DNA of 64,000 bases from Acanthosoma haemorrhoidale (GCA_930367205.1 OV884015.1:108812509-108876508), one strand, 5' to 3'; counted from the first letter of the stretch, positions 1 to 11,420 are shown. Notes: a model not told the origin generated them from the letters alone. A program made the numbers and translations.

Positions 1-515
1 TCCCTTAATTAAAGAATCCCTGTTATAAATTACAAAGCTAGATACAATCATCAAAAGATCAACCAATATGTCAGCCTAATTAATCTATAAGACAAAATAT
101 CAAAACCAAAAAAATAGCTAATCACAGAAAAAAAACCATAAGAATTCAATAAAAATATAAAATAAAAAGTTAAAAGCATAATTATATGTATAAATAGCCA
201 TCAATGAGGGGTTAAAAAAAATTTAAATAAAATAATTTTTATCATGTTAATACCGATATACTGGATAAATAATCATTACGTATGATGCAGTTCTGTTGGC
301 CGGAGTATAAAGGTCTGAGAGATGTGTTCCGGGAGTGGACTGTGGCTTTGAACTGTAGGATATTGTGTATATAAGGAGGGGGGGGGGGGGGTGACGCGAA
401 TCCATGGTTTTGATGAAAAGAAATGAACCAAGCGAATCTTGTCCACGAAAGAAGGGAACAGTCACCTTAACCAAAAATATTTAATTTATTTTTCAAGCCA
501 CATCCAAAAATTAAT

Positions 516-620
<105 letters not shown>

Positions 621-719
621 GGTTTCTTTTTTTTGGCCGAAAATTATCATCGCTAATACTTTCCCAACCATGGGGACAAAATCATGGTTTTAAAACTGCT
701 TCTAATCTGAATTAAATAA

Positions 720-1670
720 TTGATATGTAATAAGCACTAGCGATTGAGCAATATAGAAATAAACCTGTGGGCGATTGGGAAGAGTGAAAGGACTCGATTA
801 TAAAGTGGGAAGGGAGTGGAGACAGGACAACAGGGGAAGTTTGATGTTCAAGTGCGCTCACTGGCTCCGAGATGAAACTGATAATGGATTAATCAGAAGG
901 AATGCCGCTTAAAGCCCGACTTGAGGACTTGAAGTCTTTGAAGCCGCCGAGTTGCTAACTTCTAAAGGACTTGCTAACTTCTTGTCTCTTTCTCTGCTTC
1001 CCAATGTCTTCCCAGCCCGCAAATCTATTTCCTTCATTCCCTTATATCCCCATTTCTCCACCTTTAATCTTTTCTTTCAAGGAAACAAAGTATTATACAG
1101 TTCTTATTTATCCTTTGAAAATAATGGCATTTTCAAAAATATATATTTTTTGTATTTTCATTGAATTTTGGGAAAAATACTTATTACGGGCATAGCTACT
1201 TGTTAATGTACTCAACAAACTTAACCACCCTAAATTTTCATTAGTCCTATTCACCCCAATGGTTGTAAGGGTGCTTGGGAGGAACCCGCATAACTCCAGC
1301 ACATCTTGTTGAGGATATTTTCTCCATTACAGCATCTGAAAGTCCCGAGCAACATAAGCTATTAAACATGTAAATAATAACGAAACACGAATTGAATAAA
1401 TAAATCATTAGTTTATCAACCCCATACTATTTTAACAACTCAAGCAACGAGCCACTAGTTGTTACAAGATACACTGGACATATGATGTCTCTGAAGATTC
1501 CAGTCTATTTACATAATTTTCTTTTTTACATAAACCCTACACTCACACATGTCAGTCGGTGAATTTTAACCAGCTTACGATTTGGCTTTGTATGAATATA
1601 TTCTTGATCAGGAAATGGAGATATTTGATACTTGGTAATACAATATGCTAGGAAATACTTTAGCGTGGGG
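720..1670. other. unannotated stretch
   Basis: Mixed AT-rich sequence with a slightly GC-richer patch at 780-940. The short open frames near 950-1300 overlap on both strands and show no recognisable domain. I see no gene and no repeat shared with the rest of the window. Confidence 0.5.
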
Positions 1671-1673
1671 GGA

Positions 1674-1740
1674 TTTGTCACAATTACTTATTGTTCAATA
1701 AGGCAGATTGTAATTTTATTACTCTAATTGTAATTTTATT
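1674..1740 (+). mobile_element. LINE-A 3' end fragment
   Basis: Only the last part of the LINE-A 3' UTR remains: the CACAATTACTTATTG motif, then AAGGCAGATTGTAATTTTAT. The terminal TAATTGTAATTTTATTA is partly repeated just after, as if the end had been duplicated. It matches the ends of copies at 7550, 45220 and 57770. Confidence 0.8.
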
Positions 1741-1744
1741 ATAA

Positions 1745-2970
1745 AATTATATACCCTTCTCAATATCATAAGATACTCCATATTGGGATCCTTCTAGCCT
1801 CCCCACTCATTACTTGGTTCAGATTTCTGTTACTTAATATAATTTTATTACCTCAATAAAGTTCGGAGTTGTAATAATTATAGTTATAAAAAAATAGTTA
1901 TTTTCTAATAAGAATTACTTTATTTTTTGAAAATGAAATCAACGACTGTAATAATGATTTATGTAGATAAGAACTAGCGATTTTATGAAAAAAAAAAATA
2001 TTATTCTGTCGTAATGAACTTATTTCCAATTAACATATTTATACTTTTTTTTTCATACTTTATTTTGGGCATCATCGAATCATTTGGTCGTTTTCAATTT
2101 TCCCACTGGATTCAACACCACTTTAGTTATAGTGCGCAAAAGAAAAAATTATCATTTCAGGTAATTGTTCTCTCATTATTCTCTTAACATGGCCATATTT
2201 CGTAAATTAGATGGACCACAGTCATATTATTATAAACTTGAAAAGTTGTCTCATGTTCATGTTTAAAAAAAGGAGATATGGAGTAACACATATTTCGTGA
2301 AAAAAAACGCCATTCTTCAAGAAATATTTTATGATGATTTTACTTTTGTAATGACTGTCGTCTAAAAAAGATTTTATCGAACGTAAAAAGACATATGTTT
2401 TATCACTGCATCATGTATTCAGGGGTTTTCAGTTGAAACCCAAGACAAGTCGAATTAAATGTCTATATGTATAACAAAAATTTATTTAAAGTTGTGAACC
2501 CTATTTTAATGAGTTGGTATGATTCCAGTTCCAATTTACAGAAACATAAAACTAATCATAATCTCATGAATTTAAATTTGATAGCCTGCTCAATATATGA
2601 CAGGAAAATATTGATATTTTTACTACCACCCTAATTCATCAACGAATAGCGTTCATTAACGAATTAATGCTTGTTTTTTGTTTTTTTTTTAATTTTTTCG
2701 GGCAGTCAAATTTAATCTTCTACATGACTCATCACCATCTGTAGATGGTATGTTGTATGATGGTGAAACAGCTATTATAGAGGCTTATGTACGTCTATAA
2801 TTAACATAAATCGATATTGTTAACATTTTAACAAGTTTAACCCGACGCTAGTACAGTTTATAACTCGCAATTAAACCGAACGATGGCATTCTGTCGATTC
2901 GAAAATTATTCAATTATTCAGATTTTAGCCGTTTGTTTAATTTAATTCATCAGTTATGCTATTTATTGTA
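1745..2970. other. AT-rich stretch without identified features
   Basis: Very AT-rich sequence with homopolymer A and T runs. No open frame with a recognisable product and no family repeat was seen. Confidence 0.5.
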
Positions 2971-3018
2971 CAATGCGGATAACACTAACCAAGTTTGATT
3001 TATATCGGGGTAACATCC

Positions 3019-3047
3019 CTCTCTCTCTCTCTCTCTCGCTCTCTCCC
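3019..3047. repeat. short (CT)n microsatellite
   Basis: About fourteen CT units with one CG interruption, followed by CCCGACCGGGG. The apparent small frame across it reads SLSLSLS and is an artefact. Confidence 0.9.
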
Positions 3048-3699
3048 GACCGGGGGGAAATTGAATTGGCAATTGAAAATTTACATTTTATTAGCATGAG
3101 ACATTTGCATGCTGGGATCTATCGGGGATGGCTGTTGTTGTTTTATCAACACGTCTATAGGCTGATACACTTCAAACAAAGAACATTTTACCGGAAGAGG
3201 GTCGCGGCTTGTTTTGGTTCAGTTTAGGGTCATTAGGTTTTTACTGCATAAAATTTGCAGATGTTTAGCTTTACCCTGTATCTGTGGATTTTCATCTTTT
3301 TTTTTTCTGTTATTTTTCTCCACACTTTCTCCCAACATCAGTTGAAATGTAATATGATCGCTGGACTAGAAAGTCTCTTTTCGGTTATTTATAGTTATTT
3401 CAACATCCCATCCATAGAGCCGAATGGACTTCTAAGGTTGCTAAAGCATAACTGAATATATTTAATAAACTATTTTCAAAAGATAAACGAGTCTGTTTGT
3501 GACTATGCAAGTAATTGATTAATTCGAAAACGCCGTTCACTGCGACGAAATTTAATAACAGTACGGGATAACAAATCTGGTTGATTCGTTTGAACTCTCT
3601 CTTATGGTTATAAAGTTGAAATTCTAGATTTGGATTATGATAATAATGTTTGATTTAGTTTAGTGAAACTTCAAATGTACTCCTTTAAATAGATTCGAA

Positions 3700-4425
3700 A
3701 ATAAGTTTGTTTTTTTCTCAACCCCTTCTTTTAAACAATTTTAGAAACAAATTATAAACAATAGCAATGAACAAATTGATGGCTCCTTTTTCTCCATAGC
3801 ATTTGTGCCCGATGTTAGTTAAACTAAAAACTGTGAAATTTTAGAAACTGATATTGTTAGAAGATGGAAACTCGACAAGCTAAATAGGTAGGTTCAAGCC
3901 ACAACGGTTGCATGCACTTTAAGGAGGTACAGAATATAAAAAGAATGTTTTCATATGTGGTGTGCTATGATAGTTTCGATATAGTTACTAGTTGTGTGTG
4001 AATTCATTCCCATTTTTTTTCTCAACCCCTTTTTTTAAGCATTTTCACAAACAGATTATGAGCAATAGCGATGAACGAATTGGTGATTAATGGATATTTT
4101 TTCTGCATAGCATAACATGCATTCTAAGGAGGGTACAATATACAAAAAAAATCGTTTCGAAGTTAAAATGACATACACAAGTAGTCAGGAAATGGTGATG
4201 GGGTCACCTTCGGTTTACAAATTTGGTGAAAATAAATGGTACGCAAGAGAGCGTGGCTGCCGCAAGCCCTGGTGCTTGTCAACGAGTGAAGGTTTGCACC
4301 GAATTTTGTACGATCTTTTTTTAATTTTCTGGGATATTTTTTTAACTTCTCTTTATTTAATTCTATTAGTTTTCATATGTGGTGTGCTATGATAGTTTCA
4401 ATTATGTCGCTAGAGTTTTGTGAGT
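3700..4425. repeat. imperfect tandem pair, repeat unit about 300-400 bp
   Basis: Two successive blocks share the same order of motifs: TTTTTTCTCAACCCC, then AGCAATAGCGATGAACGAA-like sequence, a CATGCA...AAGGAGG block, and CATATGTGGTGTGCTATGAT (about 3955 and 4375). The AAGGAGGGTA motif plus GAAGTTAAAAT also occurs in the diverged LINE-B copy at about 41600. The block may therefore be a duplicated 3' UTR of a LINE-B relative. The frame at 4117-4392 is not credible as a gene. Confidence 0.6.
3812..3912 (+). repeat. dispersed repeat, partner at 9601-9700
   Basis: About 95 bp shared with 9601-9700, including AAACTAAAAACT, GATGGAAACT and GGTTCAAGCCACAAC. Differences are scattered, so the copies are old. 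The family is unknown. Confidence 0.75.
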
Positions 4426-4539
4426 TCATTACCCTGCAAATTTCTATCGATTGTATCTTTTATTATAAATTAGACATATTATTTTTATTATATTTAGCTC
4501 AATGGCTTACAGTAATAAATTTAACTCATTAATACCGTA

Positions 4540-4690
4540 TCCCAAGACTCCGCTTCCTCTTTTGCATGCGAGGGAGGTGACTACCATGTGGATTTGGGAG
4601 GGAGATCTCTGGGCTGTTTGTAATTACTGTATGAATGAAAAAATCTATCACAATTACTTATTGCCCAATAAGGCAGATAGTAATTTTAGC
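4540..4690 (+). mobile_element. LINE-A 3' UTR fragment
   Basis: A 5'-truncated piece of LINE-A. It starts at the conserved CCCAAGACTCCGCTTCCTCT and runs through the TGTGGATTTGGGAGG block to CCCAATAAGGCAGATAGTAA. A block that is AATGAGCGAGTGAATG in other copies is deleted here. A poly-G run follows at about 4754-4769. Confidence 0.88.
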
Positions 4691-4879
4691 AAAAAAAATA
4701 CCGCCTTTATTACCAGTCTATGGTTATTTGATCTGGTCGGGATCCTGCCTCGCGGGGGGGGGGGGGGGTAATGTTTGGCTAATTACTTATGCATAGTAAT
4801 ACATTTGATTATGATGCACTGTTTTTTTTTTACGGAAGTGCAATATTCATGAAGAACGGATAGACATGCGGCGGTAAAT

Positions 4880-5060
4880 CAAAATTAAAACTGGAGTGGG
4901 GCTCTGTCTCCTTGACAAATGGACGGAGGCTGGCGTCAGCGGTGGGGTGACACTATCTGTCCGGTCAATATTTACCTGCGCTTTAATTATGCCGACCGAA
5001 ACACACCTGCCCCTGCCTTAATAATCGCCATTGGAGGATAAACATCCATATCCAAGCTAT
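4880..5060. promoter_or_regulatory. GC-richer non-coding island, possible regulatory element
   Basis: An island in AT-rich surroundings that belongs to none of the repeat families seen here. It contains E-box-like CACCTG and ACCTGCG, a TTAATTATG homeodomain-like core, and no sustained open frame. Regulatory function is inference only. Confidence 0.25.
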
Positions 5061-5189
5061 CCATTAATATCCTAGTCAATGGCTGAGGACCCATTGCGTA
5101 GATGTAACCCATCTCGTATGGCGCTAGTTCGATTTAATTCAAAATTGCCCTACTAAAATATCCATACTTTTATTCATCACTATTTAATA

Positions 5190-5475
5190 GTACATTTTAT
5201 ACAATTTTTAATAATTTTACATTCCTGTTTGTGTTCGTTACAAAGCTATTATGAACATTATACATTCATTATCTATACACAAATAAAAACGTGATGGGGC
5301 TCACCTTTTGAATCATAAAACTAACTTAGACCTAACAAACAAAATCTTAGCCTAATTTTTCCCCGACAGTCTGTTGCCATCGATGCGGGAAGGGTGGTGG
5401 GGTCATCGTGTTAAACACTGGGTTGGTTAGGTGCTGCAAGGAGTCAAAAAATTTGATGTGTCTCCGGTGAAAAAT
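5190..5475 (-). mobile_element. LINE-B 3' fragment
   Basis: Read on the minus strand, this gives the end of the LINE-B RT-associated C-terminus (IKFFDSLQHLTNPVFN region, then PFPHRWQ) and a 3' UTR. It ends in the second type of 3' tail, the one related to the TAGCTTGGCTACATTTTATA block. It is 5'-truncated at about 5475. Confidence 0.85.
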
Positions 5476-5887
5476 AGCATTGTGGTTGTTTTTTGTTCAT
5501 TGTAGTCACTAAATATTGACGGGTGTTGCCAAAGAAAATTTGGTATATGTTTTAATTAATTAATGATTACACATTATACATTTAGGTTTTAGTTATTGAC
5601 TTTGTACAGTATGTTAAACCAAGTACCATCAGGAACATAACCAGGAATATTATGGATACATTACATTATCATATTTGGAGAGGGGGGCCAAGTTTTGGAG
5701 AAGAAATATTTTTTCTTAGGCTTTATTCAAAAATTGGTTAATCAAAAATTTTATAAATGATCGAAAGTTAGATTTACAGCAGATTTACTAGTAAACCATG
5801 TTTCTACATAATATTTATGTATGCACCAGGTCCTGTTAACAACAACAACACAAGGAAGTCAGATGTTGAAGACGTGTGCCTTTATAA

Positions 5888-6038
5888 TTTTTTTTTTTTT
5901 TTTTTTTTTTTTCCTCCTGTTAAATTCCTTTATTGTGCTAAAATTACAATCTGCCTTTTATAAGGCAATAAGTAATTAAGATAAATGCTCTCATTCATAC
6001 CATATTTACAGTTCATCATTCACTCGCTCATTCATACA
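5888..6038 (-). mobile_element. LINE-A 3' UTR fragment with adjacent poly(T)
   Basis: Minus-strand LINE-A end: ACAATCTGCC, then GCAATAAGTAATTAAGATAAATG, CATTCATACCATATTTAC and CACTCGCTCATTCATAC. A 25-T run lies at 5888-5912, next to the element's 3' side and consistent with a poly(A) tail. A (TATAA)n-like simple repeat follows at 6038-6070. Confidence 0.85.
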
Positions 6039-6218
6039 ATATAATATAATATAATATATAATATAATTATTAACAAAAAATAATAGATGCAAAAGCGTAA
6101 CTAAGGTAAAATGCCTATTTGTAATAATATGAATATAACGAAATAAAAGATAAGTAATTGTAGGGGTATTATTTCCAATATTACTTATATGTGTTAATAA
6201 TAGTTAATAATAAAATAA

Positions 6219-6273
6219 CTCGAATCCTAGACCTCGCCAATGTCTAGTCGGTTCCTCTATCTGAGATATCCTG
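6219..6273 (-). repeat. tRNA-like sequence, possible SINE head or tRNA pseudogene
   Basis: On the minus strand the sequence reads TATCTCAGATAGAGG, then a TCTAGG and GATTCGAG segment about 30 bases later. This spacing and content resemble tRNA A-box and B-box regions. The B box is degenerate and no full cloverleaf closes, so it is at best a tRNA pseudogene or the head of an old SINE. Confidence 0.3.
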
Positions 6274-6726
6274 ATATTAATTATTAATAACATAAGGTAC
6301 CATTTATTTCTTTTAATAAGCTGTTGCACGTAAAACTCTTATTGTATATGTTATTTCGGATCTTACTTTTGATAATAATGATTACTATACTTCATTAACA
6401 TAAATTTTTTTATTGGTGTTTTCTGGACCCAATGAACTCGTACATAGTACGTCGAAACGTTGTTTATTCATTTTGATGAAAATCTAACATCTCTCTTTTT
6501 TACGATAAAAATGAACCGCATCCCCTCTCGATTTTTTATTTTAATATTCTTGAATCTTATACCCTACTAAGACAGACTTGTTTGATTTAAAAAAAATTTA
6601 AAGTACCGAGAAAATGTCTTGGATCCCTAGTAAGTTTTCTTTCCAGAAAACTACTAATTGTTTTTTATTTATTTTTTTACTATTATTATTATTAGTCCAT
6701 TCCGTCGTGATTATTGGTCCTGTTTA

Positions 6727-7572
6727 GCTTCGGAAGAATTCGCTCTCCATCCTTCCCGTACTTTTACACCTCACCTCAGTCATTAAACTCATACTCATGG
6801 AACAACTGTTGAAGATTTCCTCACTTCACCTATCCCTCTCTCACTTCCACTAAAAGCCGTTAACCCCTCTGAGGTCAAATACCTTCTAAAAAACTTACCT
6901 TACCGAAAATCTCACGAGGCTAAAAAGGCAAAAACTATAAAGACGCTTTAAACAACCTACTTCTCAATAGAAAACAAATGACTAATCTACAAAGTTATTC
7001 TTAAACCAATCTGGACATACGGAATAGAGCTATGGGGGACAACAGTCGAACATCAAGCGTTTCCAATCCTTTCAATCGAAAGTCCTGAGAACAATAGTAA
7101 ATGCCCCTTATTATGTCAGCAACAAAACCCTTCATAACAATCTTAATATACCCTACATTCTTGAACTCACCCCTTCCAAGTTCATGAAATTCCATAGTAA
7201 CCTGTCCAATCATTGTGATCATAGCCCAGTCAGTGGCCTCGTGACCTGCTTTAAATGCGTTACAGTGGGAGTCCTGGCAATGGCCAGTTTCTCCAATCAT
7301 GTCCTGAGCGTATGTGGCTCTCGCACTCTTCGTCAGCCTCCACTGGCTTTTATCCGGTGACGCGGTTGACGGAGGAGCGTGGGAGACTTCCCAAGACTCC
7401 GCTTCCTCTTTCGCATGTGAGGGAGGTGACAACCATGTGGACTTGGGAGGTCTTTAGGCTGTTTGTAAATGATGCATGAATGAGCGAGTGAATGAAGAAG
7501 TAAATATGGGACGAATGAGGAGAACATTTATCATAATTACTTATTGCCCAATAAAAGTCAGATTGCAATTTT
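6727..7572 (+). pseudogene. LINE-A internally deleted copy (jockey-type reverse transcriptase remnant)
   Basis: This copy keeps two separated parts of a jockey-type RT. At about 6790-6912 one frame reads VEDFLTSPIPLSLPLKAV, then NPSEVKYLLKNLPYRKS, which is the region at the start of the RT domain. At about 6914 it jumps to the C-terminal region; the catalytic palm is missing. The remainder carries LWGT-like, KVLRTIVNAPYYVSNK-like and KFMKFHS-like stretches with stops and frameshifts, then the complete 3' UTR ending GCCCAATAAAAGTCAGATTGCAA. The element once copied itself by target-primed reverse transcription. This copy is dead. Antisense frames across it are not genes. Confidence 0.88.
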
Positions 7573-7579
7573 TTCGCAA

Positions 7580-8780
7580 ATAATGATTGTTGAATTTGAT
7601 GGTAATATTATTACTAGTATGAATAACTAAATAAATAATCTTTAGTGTAATGTACAGATCTAGTTATCTATGTATGCCAGTGCTATGGAAATACGTGGAT
7701 ATTGGGAGACCGCCTGCGAGACGAGAACCTGGGCTGGCTAGGTGGAATTAAAAGCCTGCTGTTTTCTTTAGATCCCGGGCCCACGCGGAACACGGCGCTC
7801 ATATTGTTTCTACATACAGGGCTCCGAACCCGATGCCATATTAACTCTGCCGTATCACAACCATCTCTCTCGACAGTGAAAATGTTTAAACAAAGAAAGA
7901 ATGGACCCTGTGTTTTTCAACCGGTACGAGTTTTTGTTTTCCGTTTAGCCCTGTTTGGATTCCCACCCTCCCGCACACTTCACGATAAAAAAAAAAAAAG
8001 GTAAAATATTGTTAATTTATTCAACGAAATAAATGATCCGGTGCGAAGCTCATAGACCATACCGTTTCCAGCAGATCAAAAAAAACCCAATAAATTGCTC
8101 ATAGGAAATGTAAGGCTGGTTAAGAAAGGGTTTTATCTACACCATTGCTGCTATGCAAATTAACATAACTATATTTCTATGTTAAATAAGCCAATGTACA
8201 TTTATCATTAAGATACCATCATTACTCAAATATAAAATTCAAATTCTACATTGAGCTCATTTCTGATAAAGAGAGGGTTTACGTTTTAAGTACAAGGAAA
8301 AAGAAACTCCACCCTGTTTTTTGGAATTCAGAATGTTTATGTCGTTTAATCTTATCCCACCATATTTAACACTACATTTAAAGCTCGATTAAGACAGAGA
8401 AATCGTGTAAAAATTTTAAATTGTTCAAAAATAAACAAGTATGTTTGCTCCAAACTACCGTTTAGTGTATGTTTATTAGGTATGCGTCAAAATTTCAGTA
8501 TGCTTAAATAATATTTAATTTATTCCATAAATTATGTAAATGATACATATTTTCTGACAATAAATGCTCGATTGAACTCACCACTGTTTTGTAAACTCAT
8601 CACTTAGTCAATGAATTCATCATCATTTTTCTGTTTTAATTCTCCAGGATGTTCTTTTGCCTTTTAATCATATTCATTTTATACCAAGTGCGTCCCTCTT
8701 CTGAATTTTAGTGAAGCGTTTTAATCAGTAGATTTCTGCCTTAATTCCGTAACAGCTTAGTTACACAGTAAATAAATAGT
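7580..8780. other. unannotated stretch
   Basis: Contains a GC-richer patch at 7690-7860 and a poly(A) at 7987-7998. The frame at 7702-8004 has no domain that I recognise. The remainder is AT-rich with no shared repeat. Confidence 0.5.
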
Positions 8781-8786
8781 GTTACA

Positions 8787-9247
8787 TTTCCAGAATGGGA
8801 TCATGCGAAAAGTGGTCATACCTCTCGAGAGAGGTTAAAGAACGCTGACCTGCACCCGTTGCATGGTGTGCCATCAGTAGGTGAGTTCATCAGCTGGAGA
8901 TACATCAAGTTTTTTGACTCGTTGCAGCACCTTACCAACCCAGTGTTTAACACTACGACCCCACCACCCTTCCCGCATCGATGGCAACTGACTGTCGGGG
9001 GAAAGTGGGTTAAGAATCAGTATGTAAGTTAGTTTTAAGTTTGATGGGGCTCACCTTTATTAGTCAGTTTAGTCCAATCACGTATAATGTATATCATTAT
9101 ACTTGTTCATTCATTATATATTTTTTATAAAATAACAAAACCTGTATATAATGTAGTGATGCTATAGGAAATGCAAATATAATTTGTAAATAGTTTCGCC
9201 TGAGGATCTGTAATTGTATATAATTATCTGTGAATTTAAAGGGGCAG
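8787..9247 (+). mobile_element. LINE-B 3' part (RT C-terminus and 3' UTR)
   Basis: The sequence starts at TTCCAGAATGGGATCATGCG and encodes, with stops, the LINE-B C-terminus: SGEFIRWRHIKFFDSLQH, then LTNPVFNTTTPPPFPHRWQ. A 3' UTR follows (GATGGGGCTCACC, then CCTGTATATAATGTAG, CGCCTGAGGATCTG) and ends AAATTTAAAGGGGC. It is 5'-truncated and non-functional. Confidence 0.9.
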
Positions 9248-9289
9248 CAATCGATTTAGTTTTTTTATCTGATTTATCGAGGATACTTA

Positions 9290-9480
9290 TCGACTGTCTA
9301 TGATAAAACCTGCTGCGGAAATAAGTGAAAGGCTAGGCTAGGAGAAATAAGACGGCAATAAATGTGTGTGTGAGTGGCAGTGCCTGCGGCGAAGGACATT
9401 GGGATGCAGGGGTGGTAGCCCCATGGCGAATCTTCCACCTCAATCAACCCTTCACTCCACTGTCGCCTCCACTGTCTAGT
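9290..9480. promoter_or_regulatory. GC-richer non-coding island
   Basis: A patch of GC-richer single-copy sequence between LINE-B and a dispersed repeat. No coding frame and no family repeat is visible. A regulatory role is conjecture. Confidence 0.2.
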
Positions 9481-9600
9481 GTCTTCTGCGCTGTATTAAT
9501 CTTTTAGCGAGCAATGCTTGCGTGTTGGTCTTTTATGTATCTCACATATTGTAGTATTTATTGGTGGAGATTTATTAGAAATGTGTATTTAAATCAATCT

Positions 9601-9700
9601 TAGTCAAACTAAAAACTCTGAAATTTTAGGAACTGGTATTGTTAAAAGATGGAAACTGGACAAGCTAAATTGTTTGGTTCAAGCCACAACAGTACCGCAA
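9601..9700 (+). repeat. dispersed repeat, partner at 3812-3912
   Basis: Second copy of the approximately 95-bp sequence described at 3812-3912. It directly precedes the inverted-repeat element at 9753. Confidence 0.75.
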
Positions 9701-9752
9701 CAAAGGAGTATATTTTGTGCAAATTTATATTAAGTATATAATATATATATAA

Positions 9753-10033
9753 GTGTATATATCTGTACCTCGGAGGGATACAACACTATGTCCATTTTCA
9801 TAACTTTACAGGAGAGGAGTTTTAAACATTTTTTTCAACAAAAAGTGTTATTGGCACAGCTATTTATTGAGATGTTGAAACAATATTTTACCAGAACATT
9901 CTATTTATTTATTGTTATTTACATCATGCAGTTGTTATAAAATGAAAAAAAACTTTTTTTATGGTAATAAAGTCAATATGGAAAAAAATGGACATAGTGT
10001 TGTATCTTTCCGAGGTACAGATATATATACACC
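9753..10033. mobile_element. MITE-like element with about 45-bp terminal inverted repeats
   Basis: The left arm GTGTATATATCTGTACCTCG, continuing through GGATACAACACTATGTCCAT, is mirrored at the right end by ATGGACATAGTGTTGTATC followed by CGAGGTACAGATATATATAC. The arms differ at a few positions, including GAGGG versus GAAAG. The roughly 190-bp core is AT-rich and non-coding. The size and long inverted ends fit a non-autonomous DNA transposon. The superfamily is unclear because target duplications are masked by flanking TA repeats. Confidence 0.78.
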
Positions 10034-10920
10034 TATATGATACAAATTTCAATTTCTATTTGCTCACCATACAAATCGTCGTAAAATTATTAAAAACTAT
10101 TAAATTATTATGACAGTTAATAAAGTTTCACCTATTATTAATATTATGACAATTATTAATTGTCGTGACGATCAAAATTAAAATGTACAAAGGAAAGATA
10201 TTTCGTATCATCTTATTTGCTCTGGACGCGAAAAAAGTTGCATTGAGCATATTTTAACTATGTTTAAGTGTGATTACCAAATCAGTACGTTTTATTTACT
10301 ACACGATATGGCAGTTCATGAAATGAATATATAATATTACATAGGGCGTAGAAAGCATTTCCTTGAAATGCTGTGATTTTAAAGTCACTTTATTTTTTAC
10401 CGATATGTCCTCTAGATTTAAGTGGGCTCTCGTGTTGTTTCTGCTAGCACAGATTTAAGTGAAAGTCAATCAGATTCTTTTTGATAAATTTAAGTCAGCC
10501 TCCCGACACTAGGTGAAGAAAATTACACTCGTACAATAAACCAACGTAAAATTGTAGATAAACAAATAAAATATTATGTAAAATCAAAGAGATTTTTGTA
10601 AAAAAAAAAAAAAAATCCCAAAGGTGGCATGAATTTTTTCATAGCGACCAGGAAAATTTATCCCAGAAAGTAAAGTAATTTGATAAATACATTTCTGATT
10701 TTTGACTCTAAGTTAAAAGGTTTTTTTCCCACCTTTTTTATTTTTTCTACGAATCGTTTTATAATAATTTATTATTTAAGAAGGTGTTTTCTTTTCTTAG
10801 TTTTAAGTAAGTAGTAACGAATTGCTCCGGACGAAAGCTAATATTAATAAAGCTAATGAAGGAGCCAGGCACAGAAATAAGTAAATGAGTAAAACATAAT
10901 ATTTTTCACAAGTGACAAGA
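10034..10920. other. AT-rich stretch without identified features
   Basis: No gene, no family repeat and no long palindrome was seen. A poly(A) run lies at about 10600-10614. Confidence 0.5.
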
Positions 10921-10924
10921 GCAA

Positions 10925-11420
10925 TTACTTTAAGGGCTGGCCAGGAAAGCCCAGCGACCCATATTTAAGATTAAGTATCTACCATAGGGCCCTATTTAAA
11001 GTGTCTATTACCGGAGATATTTAGAGGGCAGTTGTGTCTTCTCGCTTGGGGGGGGGGGGCACTCACAATTTGCATAATTAAAAACAGCGATAATTAGGTC
11101 CCCCCCCGCCAGGGCGTTGACAAATGGGACAAGGAGGATCTATCAAGGGCAGTTAGCCCTTCAGCGGTGATTAGCACCTCGCCCTATTTGTCTTTTTTAA
11201 TCAGCCCCCCCGTCTTAATTTTATTACTGTACGGGACATAAAAGATATAAAAAAAAGTATGTAGTCATCTATCATGAGCGATTACCACACATTATCGGCG
11301 GGTGATTACTCTCGTACTAGGCGATTAGTCTTCATGTTCCAGCCCTGCCCACATGATGACTCTTTCTATAGCTTCGTAACTCCAGGGAGATCCAGACTTT
11401 GACTAATGATACCGGGTCGA
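10925..11420. promoter_or_regulatory. GC-richer non-coding island, candidate regulatory element
   Basis: About 500 bp of non-repetitive, GC-richer DNA. It contains opposing G (11048-11060) and C (11100-11108) runs, several homeodomain-like TAATTA/TTAATC cores and GATTA motifs (CGATTACC, TGATTACTC, CGATTAGTC). There is no sustained open frame. Enhancer function is inference; comparative alignment would be decisive. Confidence 0.3.

Noticed and set aside
7001..7432. 143-codon minus-strand frame
   Set aside because: It is antisense to a decayed LINE-A copy; the same antisense frame recurs at every LINE-A copy because the UTR is GC-rich and low in stops.
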